Shown here: positions 1-6,344 of the stretch, piece after piece
Numbering within the stretch: the first letter of the stretch is position 1
How the letters are laid out: every line of letters starts with the position of its first letter
DNA from: Oscillospiraceae bacterium
GTDB taxonomy: Bacteria > Bacillota_A > Clostridia > Oscillospirales > Oscillospiraceae
Reading direction: 5' to 3'
Length of the DNA stretch: 7,780 nucleotides
NCBI GenBank assembly: GCA_017936985.1
Contig: JAGBEM010000056.1
Coordinates: 1-7,780 of the forward strand
Notes under the pieces: generated by a model
Databases searched by the model: none
What the model saw: the letters and a program-made list of their open reading frames with translations, nothing else
What the model was told of the DNA's origin: nothing
Position numbers and translations under genes: made by a program

Positions 1-3000
1 GGTATTTTCTCCTTCTCCCAATTCGTGATGTGGAATGATATCCGCAACCGTACCGATGACCTGCTGCGGAACAAGGTTGTTCGCAGCCTGATCGAAGGTA
101 AGCTCTGTTGGGATGCCCAGCCTTTGGAGATTGGCGATAAGGTCAATGAAAATAATGTGCTGTTACCCATGAGCGCAGATGCTTCTCAGCTTTATGCTAT
201 ACAGGCGGCCTGTAGTGGAGAAAGCTTCGTGCTTCATGGTCCTCCTGGGACTGGCAAGTCCCAGACCATCACTTCCCTGATTGCAAATGCGCTGGCGCAA
301 GGAAGAAGCGTACTGTTTGTGGCGGAGAAGATGGCGGCTCTGGAAGTGGTGCAGAAACGCCTTGAGAATATTGGCATTGGACCGTTCTGTTTGGAGCTTC
401 ACTCCAACAAATCCAAGAAGAAGGATGTTTTGGAGCAGCTTCGCAAAGCTACCGAAGTCACAAAAGTGCGCACGGCGGAGGAATATGCTGCCAAGGCAGA
501 GCAAATTGCAGCAATGCGCTCTGAGCTGGACGCCTATGCTCAGCAGCTTCATAAATTGCAGAAATGCGGCAGCACTCTATATACCCTGATCAATGACTAC
601 GAGCGTTACAGGGATGCAGCAGAAATCGCCCCCTTTGACCGCAGCTTAATAAGCGGTCTCACAAAGGCGGATATTGAACAGCAGCAGCTGACTGTGGAAA
701 GGATGATTGTCGCCGCGAAGGAAGTGGGACATCCCTGCAGCCATCCGCTGAAGATGGTTGCTTGCACCCAGTACAATCAGAATATCCGCAGCAGTCTGAA
801 AGCTACTGTGGATGCGTATATTGCCCAAATCCAGACGATAAGCGTCCATACCCAGAGATTGGTTCAGATTCTGGGTGAAAAGCAGCCAGCCAGCTTTGAA
901 GATTTGCAGCGGCTGTCCAGCATTGCCGATAATCTGGCTTGCTGGTACGATATGCCTGCGGCCTGGGCAAAAACCACCTCCCCCCAGTTCTATTTTGAGG
1001 AAGTGGGAAAGCTGGCACAGCATTCTATCACGGCAAACAATCTGGAGCAACAGCTTCTTAGTAACTTCGATCCCAGTTTCTTGGACCAGGATGGCGGGCA
1101 GTTGTTTGCCCAGTTCGTGGAGATTTCTTCCAAGTGGTTCCTGCCGAAAATGATGGGCATGAATAAACTAAGCAAAACTGTTGCGGCGTATGCCAAGACT
1201 CCTATGGACAAGGACTCTCTCCGGGTTCATATTGTGGCTCTGCGGGATTATCAGGCTGAAAGGAAAGCCGCTGAGGAATTGCTCCAGAAATACGGGCAGG
1301 ACTTAGGTGCCTTTTATAACGGGAAAGGAACAGATTGGAGTAAAATTGCTCAGCTTGCCAGTACTGCCCAGGCCAGTGCCCAGGCACTTTACAGCTTGCG
1401 GGGAAGCTTCGATTTGATTCAGAACTTCGGTGGCAAGGCGGAAATCAAGGATGCTGTCTATGGCCTCTGGAGTGGGATGGCGGCCTTCAAGGAAGCCAAG
1501 GCAAACCTTGATAATCTTTTGGGGATTGTCCAGAAGGAGGAAGCATCCTGGCTGGATGGTCAGCTTGCCCTTTGCCGTACCATTCTGGACCACGCTGATG
1601 AACTCAAAGAGTGGATTGCTTATGTGGCATCCGCTACAGAAGCAAAGTCAATCGGCCTTGCCAATGTGGCTGCAAGCTATGAAACAGGCGCTGACATCGA
1701 TGTGCTTGCTGCCTACAAAAAGGCGCTGCTGCAGGGGCTCATTGCCGATGCCATTGACGAAAGCGGTGCGCTCAGTCAATTCTCCGGTGCGGTGTTTAAC
1801 GAGAAGATACAGCAGTATAAGCGCCTCGACAAGGAATGGACTCGACTTTCCCAGCAGGAAATCTATTGCCGGCTGGCAAGCAAGGTTCCCAATTTCACCA
1901 GGGAAGCTGCCCATAGCTCCGAGTTGGGCATTCTGCAGCGGTGCATCAAGAGCGGCGGCCGGGGAGTCAGTATTCGGAAACTATTTGACCAGATTCCCAA
2001 CCTGCTGCCCAGACTTTGTCCTTGCATGCTTATGAGCCCCATTTCTGCTGCGCAGTACTTAGATCCCAAGCGGGAACCCTTTGATATTGTGGTTTTTGAC
2101 GAAGCATCTCAGCTGCCCACCTGTAAGGCCGTGGGTGTTTTGGCCAGAGGGAAAGATGCCGTTATCGTAGGTGACCCCAAGCAGATGCCGCCCACCTCCT
2201 TCTTTGCCACCAATGCAGTAGATGAGGATAATCTGGAAGCAGAAGACTTGGAGAGCATCCTGGATGATTGCCTTGCGCTGAATATGCCCCAGTCCCATCT
2301 GCTGTGGCATTACCGCAGCCGCCATGAGAGCCTGATTGCGTTCAGCAACAGTCAGTTCTATGAAAACAAGCTGCTTACTTTCCCCTCTGTGAATGACCGG
2401 GAATCCAAGGTGAGACTAATCCATGTGGACGGTGTATTTGACCGTGGCAAGACCCGTACAAACAAAGCAGAAGCCGAAGCGGTTGTGGCGGAAATCAAGC
2501 GCAGATACAAAGACCCTGAACTGTCTAAGCAAAGCCTTGGTGTTGTGACCTTCAACATTTCCCAACAGCATCTCATTGATGACTTGCTGAACGAAGCCTG
2601 CACGCAGGATGCCCAGCTGGAAAAATGGGTCTACGGTGCAGAAGAGCCGCTGTTTATTAAAAACCTGGAAAATGTTCAGGGCGATGAACGGGATGTGATT
2701 CTGTTCTCCATTGGCTTTGGCCCAGATGAAAATGGCAAGGTTTACATGAACTTTGGCCCGCTGAACCGTGACGGCGGTTGGCGGCGGCTGAATGTTGCAG
2801 TATCCCGTGCCCGGTGTGAAATGATGGTCTTCTCCACCTTGCGCTCTGAGCAGTTGGATTTGAACCGCACCAAAGCAGAGGGTGTCGCCGTCCTGCGGAG
2901 CTTCCTGGAATATGCGGAAGGCAGATCACTGGCACTGGAAGAAGCGGGTCTGCAAACAAAACGGGAAAGCCATGACGGCATTGCCACCGCTATCTGTAAG

Positions 3001-4005
3001 GCTTTGAAAGAAAAGGGTTATGAGACAGACCTTTCTGTTGGTCGGTCTGAGTACCGCATTGATATCGGTGTGATTGATCCAGAGAATCCCGAGGAGTATA
3101 TACTGGGTATTCTGCTGGATGGAAACGGATATGGCACAGCCAAGACTACCCGTGACCGGGAGATCGCCCAAATCAGTGTTCTGAACGGCCTGGGCTGGAA
3201 GATTCTGCGGGTTTGGTGCATGGATTGGTGGGATAATCGCCAAAAGGAACTGAACCGGATTTTGAGTAAGCTGCAGGAGATTCAAAGCGGTGTGGCGGAA
3301 GTTGCTCCCGCGCCGGAAGTAGTCATTCCTGAAGACATGGCAGTCAAGCTGCAGAGCAATGCATCTGAGCCAGCACCTGCTATGGTAAAATCTGCGCCGA
3401 TTTACAAGGCTGCAATCGTACCTGTAAAATTCCTGCCCTCAGATTTGTTTACCGAACCGCAGTACATCCGGGATATCCAAAGGAAAATTGCATTGGTAAT
3501 CGATGCAGAGGCGCCTGTCAGTCAGACTACACTCGTTAGGAGAGTGGTTCAAAGCTACGGCATTGCCCGTGCAGGCAGCAGAATCCAGGGGCATATGGGA
3601 ACGATTCTGCGGAAGATGAGTCCCAAGACTACGCAGCAGGACGACGTTGTATTCTACTGGAGGCAGGATCAGAATCCCGATGCCTATGTTGGATTCCGTG
3701 TCAGCGGCGACGGTGAAAACCGCCGGGATGTACGGGATATTCCTGTACAGGAAGTCGCCAATGCCATTTATACTGTCCTGTATGAACAGGTTAGTATGGC
3801 ACAGGAGGATTTGCTCCGTGAGACTGCCAAGAAGCTGGGCTATACCCGACTGGGCGGCAATGTACTGTCTCAGCTGGCGTTGGGTATTCGATACGCCGAG
3901 GGTCAGGGGAGAATCACCCGCGGTACAAATGGCACTTATGTTCTCTCTGCCGATGGCACTGCCTGCGCTGAAGCTACAATGAAAACCTTTCTATCAAACC
4001 CTTAG
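1..4005 (+). CDS. Giant SF1 helicase with Vsr-like nuclease and DUF3320 domains (5' end outside window)
   Basis: This is a COG1112/Upf1-like superfamily-1 helicase of the DUF4011/DUF3320 group, expected to unwind or translocate on nucleic acid in the cytoplasm. The frame is open from base 1 (GIFSFSQFVMWND, the family's usual stretch before the motor), so the GTG at 25 is not the real start and the DUF4011 end is missing. Counting codon 1 at base 1, the motor has a Q-motif-like stretch near 58-66, Walker A GPPGTGKS at 80-87, Walker B DEASQ at 700-704, GDPKQ at 724-728, HYRSRHE at 770-776, NVQGDERD at 891-898 and RLNVAVSRAR at 929-938. A charged, probably coiled-coil helical insert separates Walker A and B. 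An MTES_1575/Vsr-like nuclease fold spans about 988-1085 (RID at 1019-1021, GILLDG at 1036-1041). A Pro/Ala-rich linker and DUF3320 (about 1158-1215) follow. The usual nuclease Glu of GIExDG is Leu here, so cleavage activity is uncertain. Related proteins occur in defence islands; that role is inferred. Confidence 0.93.
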   Translation, partial: GIFSFSQFVMWNDIRNRTDDLLRNKVVRSLIEGKLCWDAQPLEIGDKVNENNVLLPMSADASQLYAIQAACSGESFVLHGPPGTGKSQTITSLIANALAQGRSVLFVAEKMAALEVVQKRLENIGIGPFCLELHSNKSKKKDVLEQLRKATEVTKVRTAEEYAAKAEQIAAMRSELDAYAQQLHKLQKCGSTLYTLINDYERYRDAAEIAPFDRSLISGLTKADIEQQQLTVERMIVAAKEVGHPCSHPLKMVACTQYNQNIRSSLKATVDAYIAQIQTISVHTQRLVQILGEKQPASFEDLQRLSSIADNLACWYDMPAAWAKTTSPQFYFEEVGKLAQHSITANNLEQQLLSNFDPSFLDQDGGQLFAQFVEISSKWFLPKMMGMNKLSKTVAAYAKTPMDKDSLRVHIVALRDYQAERKAAEELLQKYGQDLGAFYNGKGTDWSKIAQLASTAQASAQALYSLRGSFDLIQNFGGKAEIKDAVYGLWSGMAAFKEAKANLDNLLGIVQKEEASWLDGQLALCRTILDHADELKEWIAYVASATEAKSIGLANVAASYETGADIDVLAAYKKALLQGLIADAIDESGALSQFSGAVFNEKIQQYKRLDKEWTRLSQQEIYCRLASKVPNFTREAAHSSELGILQRCIKSGGRGVSIRKLFDQIPNLLPRLCPCMLMSPISAAQYLDPKREPFDIVVFDEASQLPTCKAVGVLARGKDAVIVGDPKQMPPTSFFATNAVDEDNLEAEDLESILDDCLALNMPQSHLLWHYRSRHESLIAFSNSQFYENKLLTFPSVNDRESKVRLIHVDGVFDRGKTRTNKAEAEAVVAEIKRRYKDPELSKQSLGVVTFNISQQHLIDDLLNEACTQDAQLEKWVYGAEEPLFIKNLENVQGDERDVILFSIGFGPDENGKVYMNFGPLNRDGGWRRLNVAVSRARCEMMVFSTLRSEQLDLNRTKAEGVAVLRSFLEYAEGRSLALEEAGLQTKRESHDGIATAICKALKEKGYETDLSVGRSEYRIDIGVIDPENPEEYILGILLDGNGYGTAKTTRDREIAQISVLNGLGWKILRVWCMDWWDNRQKELNRILSKLQEIQSGVAEVAPAPEVVIPEDMAVKLQSNASEPAPAMVKSAPIYKAAIVPVKFLPSDLFTEPQYIRDIQRKIALVIDAEAPVSQTTLVRRVVQSYGIARAGSRIQGHMGTILRKMSPKTTQQDDVVFYWRQDQNPDAYVGFRVSGDGENRRDVRDIPVQEVANAIYTVLYEQVSMAQEDLLRETAKKLGYTRLGGNVLSQLALGIRYAEGQGRITRGTNGTYVLSADGTACAEATMKTFLSNP

Positions 4006-4009
4006 TCAC

Positions 4010-4090
4010 GCCCACTCCCTCAACTTTACCTTTATCCGAAAGGAAGGGGATTACTTGGGGATACTATTATAGCAAAATTGGGGAGTGGGC
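4010..4090. repeat. 10-bp perfect inverted repeat flanking a possible translation start
   Basis: GCCCACTCCC at 4010-4019 is the exact reverse complement of GGGAGTGGGC at 4081-4090. The 61-base loop holds a smaller hairpin (CCTTT at 4029-4033 with AAAGG at 4039-4043) and the Shine-Dalgarno-like AAGGAAGGGG. There is no T-tract after the right arm, so it is not a standard terminator. It could be an RNA fold that controls entry into the next gene, or chance in a GC-rich arm; its function is unknown. Confidence 0.5.
4040..4049 (+). promoter_or_regulatory. Ribosome binding site that points to an upstream start
   Basis: AAGGAAGGGG is the only strong purine-rich site in the 200 bases between the helicase stop and the first canonical in-frame start (TTG 4212). 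It is immediately before ATT 4050 (in frame with the repeat protein) and about 5 bases before TTG 4055 (out of frame, running into TAG at 4070-4072). By contrast, no good site is seen before TTG 4212 or ATG 4224. This supports translation beginning near 4050-4055. Confidence 0.45.
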
Positions 4091-4793
4091 AGATAGTACA
4101 CTGACTCAGAAAATCTCATCCCTTACAAATATAGGGAAAACTGACGAGGTAATTGAAGCTATCCAGTGCCAAGGAAATGAACTGAGTGCATTAAAACTAC
4201 TTAAAAAGGCCTTGGGGTTTGGGATGCAATTCACAGTGGATCAGCTGTCAGAAATCGAATGCTATCTGAGTGAGCAAGGTGCGGTACTTTTGGTTGAAAG
4301 TCTTGAAAATATAAGCGGACTTAATGATTCTGAGAGAGTATGTAATGCGATAGCGGAATTTGAACACGAAGAGGCAGCTTTTGCTATGCTGCAAAAAGCC
4401 CAGAGAGCCGGTGCAAAATTCACACTTTCTCAAATTGCCCGCATTGCTGATTATGTAACAGAAGATGGTGCGCTACTAATGCTCCACAATTTACAAAACG
4501 GTCTGGCATTAGCAACACAAAATGATGTCTGTGAAATTGTAAAGAATGTAGTATATGAAGCCTTCTGCAATGAATTGACTCAGATGGCATTGGAGACAGG
4601 CATCAGATTTGACCCGAACAATATAATCGCAATGAACGGCTGTGTAGACATCGCTGTATTAAACATGATGGTCGATACATGTCCAATACAATTCAAACGT
4701 AATCAGCTTTTAGAACTACGCTATTCTATTAGTGATGATGTATTTTGTAGAGCAGCACAAAAGAGTAATATATTCTTCGGTGATGACGAATAA
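4050..4793 (+). CDS. Hypothetical protein of three 63-residue repeats, start codon abnormal
   Basis: I do not recognise the family. The frame is open from 3972 to the TAA at 4791-4793, but the first canonical starts in it are TTG 4212 and ATG 4224. Numbering from ATT 4050, three ungapped repeats with a 63-residue period lie at about 29-91, 92-154 and 155-217. Equivalent positions include A54/A117/A180, F61/F124/F187, Y72/Y135, G77/G140 and V97/V160, C98/C161. About 25 residues of repeat 1 lie upstream of TTG 4212, so a gene called from there would be cut inside a repeat. I therefore prefer a start near the ribosome site at 4040-4049: ATT 4050, or TTG 4055 if one G of the run at 4057-4060 has been gained. 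The repeats look helical and amphipathic, which suggests an alpha-solenoid scaffold. No signal peptide, membrane segment or catalytic motif is seen. It sits between the helicase and the SAP gene, probably co-transcribed. The coding frame is sure; the start is not. Confidence 0.75.
   Translation: MTWGYYYSKIGEWADSTLTQKISSLTNIGKTDEVIEAIQCQGNELSALKLLKKALGFGMQFTVDQLSEIECYLSEQGAVLLVESLENISGLNDSERVCNAIAEFEHEEAAFAMLQKAQRAGAKFTLSQIARIADYVTEDGALLMLHNLQNGLALATQNDVCEIVKNVVYEAFCNELTQMALETGIRFDPNNIIAMNGCVDIAVLNMMVDTCPIQFKRNQLLELRYSISDDVFCRAAQKSNIFFGDDE
4134..4700 (+). repeat. Three tandem coding repeats, 189-base period
   Basis: Units are roughly 4134-4322, 4323-4511 and 4512-4700. They align at the protein level without gaps at a 63-residue offset. 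Repeats 1 and 2 share about 20 identical residues by eye, including the stretch pattern KA...G..FT..Q...I..Y..E.GA.L. Repeat 3 is more diverged but keeps the phase (VC, A, F positions). The DNA itself has diverged, so this is an old duplication and not a recent tandem array. Confidence 0.7.
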
Positions 4794-4800
4794 AGGGGTG
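4794..4800 (+). promoter_or_regulatory. Ribosome binding site overlapping the upstream stop region
   Basis: AGGGGTG directly follows the TAA at 4791-4793 and lies five bases before GTG 4806. It decides the GTG start of the SAP-domain gene and implies translational coupling to the repeat-protein gene. Confidence 0.65.
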
Positions 4801-4805
4801 AAATA

Positions 4806-5846
4806 GTGGGCTTTTTTTCCAACATATTCAAAAAGAAAGATAATATACAACCTTCGGTTAATATCACGGTTACAGCTAAAACAGAGTTTGTTCATAACGA
4901 TCCTGACATTCCACCGTTGCAAGGCGATTACGCAAAGACGATATTCCTGTGGGCACACAGCAAAGCTGCCCCGATTCGGGCTAATGATAGCTATGCTAGA
5001 TACTTTCTGTATGAGTGTGGGATCCGGAATCCTTCAAAGTACCACAGAGGTCTTATTGCCGAAGGTTATTTTACTGAGGCTTCTGTTGAGCAGACATTAA
5101 ATTCGCTAAAAGTCACAGATCTGAAAGAAATTCTTTCTGCGCTTGGAGAATCCACGACAGGTAAAAAGGATGCACTTGTTTGGCGCATTGCAAATAACGC
5201 AGATACCTCCTTGATAGAGAAATACTGTCCAGAAAAGTTGTACATGCTTTCAGCCTTGGGACAAAGCTTCTTAGCTGACCATGCCGACTATGTTATGGTC
5301 CACAAGCACAAAAACTGGGGTATTGGATGGCAAGAGTATGACGCCCGCAAAGTTCCTGGTCGTAGCTACTATGATAATATGTGGGCAATTTTTAACGAGC
5401 AGTTGTCAAGAGGACCGCAGGATTTTGGCCGGACACAATATTTATTCATGTACCAGTTGCTAAACGAGGAAGGTAAGCGCGAGCAGGCTTTACAAATGCT
5501 TCTACGCGTTCTGTATCTGGACTTTAGCGGCGTGGGTATTCTCCGTTACGCTGACTATTATCGTCGGGGATTCTATAAGCAAAAAGAAATGCGCGAAATG
5601 TTTAGTGTGGTCATTATGTTTGCTCCTGGAATTATCGACCCCATCAAGGACTTTGCGGATGTATACACGGATGAGATGATTACTAAAGTATATGAGCAAC
5701 ACCTTCCTGTGCAGATATGCGATCAAAAGCTGTTTCGTTCTATTGTACACTCTGTCTTAGACGGTACATATGATCAAGTAGCAGCCGAAGAAAAGCTGAA
5801 GCGCGCCTATCATAAATACCTGCGCGAAAACCTGTTTACCCAATAA
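4806..5846 (+). CDS. SAP-domain protein, 346 residues
   Basis: The GTG start is set by the AGGGGTG site just upstream. Residues 1-11 (MGFFSNIFKKK) form a short hydrophobic-then-basic N-terminus of the kind seen in many small-soluble or membrane-touching bacterial proteins. A SAP-like helix-turn-helix (about 98-133) reads LKVTDLKEILSALG, then a TGKKDALVWRI segment. This is the classic two-helix layout with the conserved Leu, Gly, K-x-x-L positions; SAP motifs usually bind DNA. Downstream comes a conserved-looking aromatic block (KHKNWGIGWQEYDARK, about 167-182) and then a helical C-terminus with TPR-like character (LLNEEGKREQALQMLLRVLYLD, about 218-239) and no catalytic motif that I can name. 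There are 12 bases between the previous stop and this start, so it is probably in one operon with the repeat protein. A T7 run at 4812-4818, at codons 3-5, is a possible slippage site. The role is unknown; a nucleic-acid-binding partner of the helicase is an inference. Confidence 0.85.
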   Translation: MGFFSNIFKKKDNIQPSVNITVTAKTEFVHNDPDIPPLQGDYAKTIFLWAHSKAAPIRANDSYARYFLYECGIRNPSKYHRGLIAEGYFTEASVEQTLNSLKVTDLKEILSALGESTTGKKDALVWRIANNADTSLIEKYCPEKLYMLSALGQSFLADHADYVMVHKHKNWGIGWQEYDARKVPGRSYYDNMWAIFNEQLSRGPQDFGRTQYLFMYQLLNEEGKREQALQMLLRVLYLDFSGVGILRYADYYRRGFYKQKEMREMFSVVIMFAPGIIDPIKDFADVYTDEMITKVYEQHLPVQICDQKLFRSIVHSVLDGTYDQVAAEEKLKRAYHKYLRENLFTQ

Positions 5847-5848
5847 AT

Positions 5849-5877
5849 CTGACATAGCGAGTTCTGGTTAATAGAAT
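5849..5877 (+). promoter_or_regulatory. Sigma-70-type promoter for the small SANT-like gene
   Basis: The -35 CTGACA (5849-5854, 5 of 6 to consensus) and the -10 TAGAAT (5872-5877, 5 of 6) are separated by exactly 17 bases. Transcription would start near 5884, giving a leader of about 30 bases to ATG 5916. The -35 begins three bases after the stop of the SAP gene, which marks the start of a separate transcription unit. Confidence 0.6.
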
Positions 5878-5881
5878 TAAC
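5867..5881. promoter_or_regulatory. Palindromic operator candidate over the -10 box
   Basis: GTTAAT-AGA-ATTAAC is a perfect 6-base inverted repeat with a 3-base centre that covers the whole -10 element. A dimeric repressor bound here would block the promoter. The adjacent small protein with a helix-turn-helix end is a candidate autoregulator, though that is a guess. It is too short and AT-rich, with no T-tract, to be a terminator. Confidence 0.45.
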
Positions 5882-5915
5882 ACCAAGGCAGTAGCAACTT
5901 AATATGGGGGATAGT

Positions 5916-6275
5916 ATGGACATTATCAGAGCAAGAGAAATTGCGAGGACGTTGGCAGATGGCTTGGATCCGACCACCGGCGAACTCCTCCCGGCGGACA
6001 GCGTGTACAATTCGCCGGATGTCATCCGCGCACTATTCACACTGTTGGAGGCAACATCCGAGAAGAAAAAGACGGAGCAAATTCCAAACCGAAATGCAGG
6101 AAAACCCTGGACGGAGATAGAGGATGATAAACTGCGGGATGAATTTGCATCGAAAGTGAAAATTGCCGATATTGCAAAAGAGCATGGCAGAACCTATGGT
6201 GCCATTGAAAGCAGGCTGGATTATCTGGGGCTGAAAAAGAAGCCTTTCTGGTTGTTTGGACGCAAGCGCGTGTAA
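5916..6275 (+). CDS. Small protein with SANT/Myb-like helix-turn-helix C-terminus
   Basis: I choose ATG 5916 (119 residues) over ATG 5904 because GGGGG at 5906-5910 gives a ribosome site with 5-base spacing. The N-terminal part (1-46; AREIARTLADGLDPTTGELL at 6-25, then SPDVIRALFTLLEA) matches a pattern I recall from many short hypothetical proteins of Clostridia and Bacteroidetes. A charged linker follows. Residues 62-106 look like a SANT/Myb or homeodomain-like fold: KPWTEIEDDKL, then IADIAKEHGRTYGAIESRL, where the last segment is the likely recognition helix. The tail (107-119) is very basic, ending FGRKRV, consistent with nucleic-acid binding. It has its own promoter with an operator-like palindrome and ends 69 bases before the Fic gene. 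A transcription factor or a DNA-binding accessory protein are both possible; no enzyme motif is visible. Confidence 0.8.
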   Translation: MDIIRAREIARTLADGLDPTTGELLPADSVYNSPDVIRALFTLLEATSEKKKTEQIPNRNAGKPWTEIEDDKLRDEFASKVKIADIAKEHGRTYGAIESRLDYLGLKKKPFWLFGRKRV

Positions 6276-6288
6276 TGCCAAGTCAGAA

Positions 6289-6317
6289 TAGACAGCATCG
6301 CTCTTTTGTGGTACACT
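6289..6317 (+). promoter_or_regulatory. Promoter for the Fic gene
   Basis: TAGACA (6289-6294, 5 of 6 to the -35 consensus) and TACACT (6312-6317, 4 of 6 to the -10) are 17 bases apart. The predicted transcript start near 6324 lies after TTG 6306, which argues against that longer start and for ATG 6345. Confidence 0.5.
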
Positions 6318-6344
6318 ATCCTCAAAAACAGGGGGGGACAGCCT

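Noticed and set aside
25..27. GTG 25 as the start of the helicase gene
   Set aside because: The frame stays open to base 1 and the upstream codons read like the conserved family stretch, so the gene continues out of the window.
1430..2035. 201-codon + strand open frame inside the helicase
   Set aside because: The helicase frame carries conserved motifs through the region, and the alternative product shows no recognisable domain.
4029..4043. Small hairpin after the helicase as a terminator
   Set aside because: The stem is only 5 bp and no T-tract follows.
3972..4049. Programmed frameshift joining the helicase to the repeat protein
   Set aside because: The repeat frame is open from 3972, but I see no convincing slippery heptamer in the overlap, and a ribosome site exists at 4040-4049.
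6306..6344. TTG 6306 as the Fic start
   Set aside because: It precedes the predicted transcript start, and ATG 6345 has the G-rich ribosome site and the usual Fic N-terminus.
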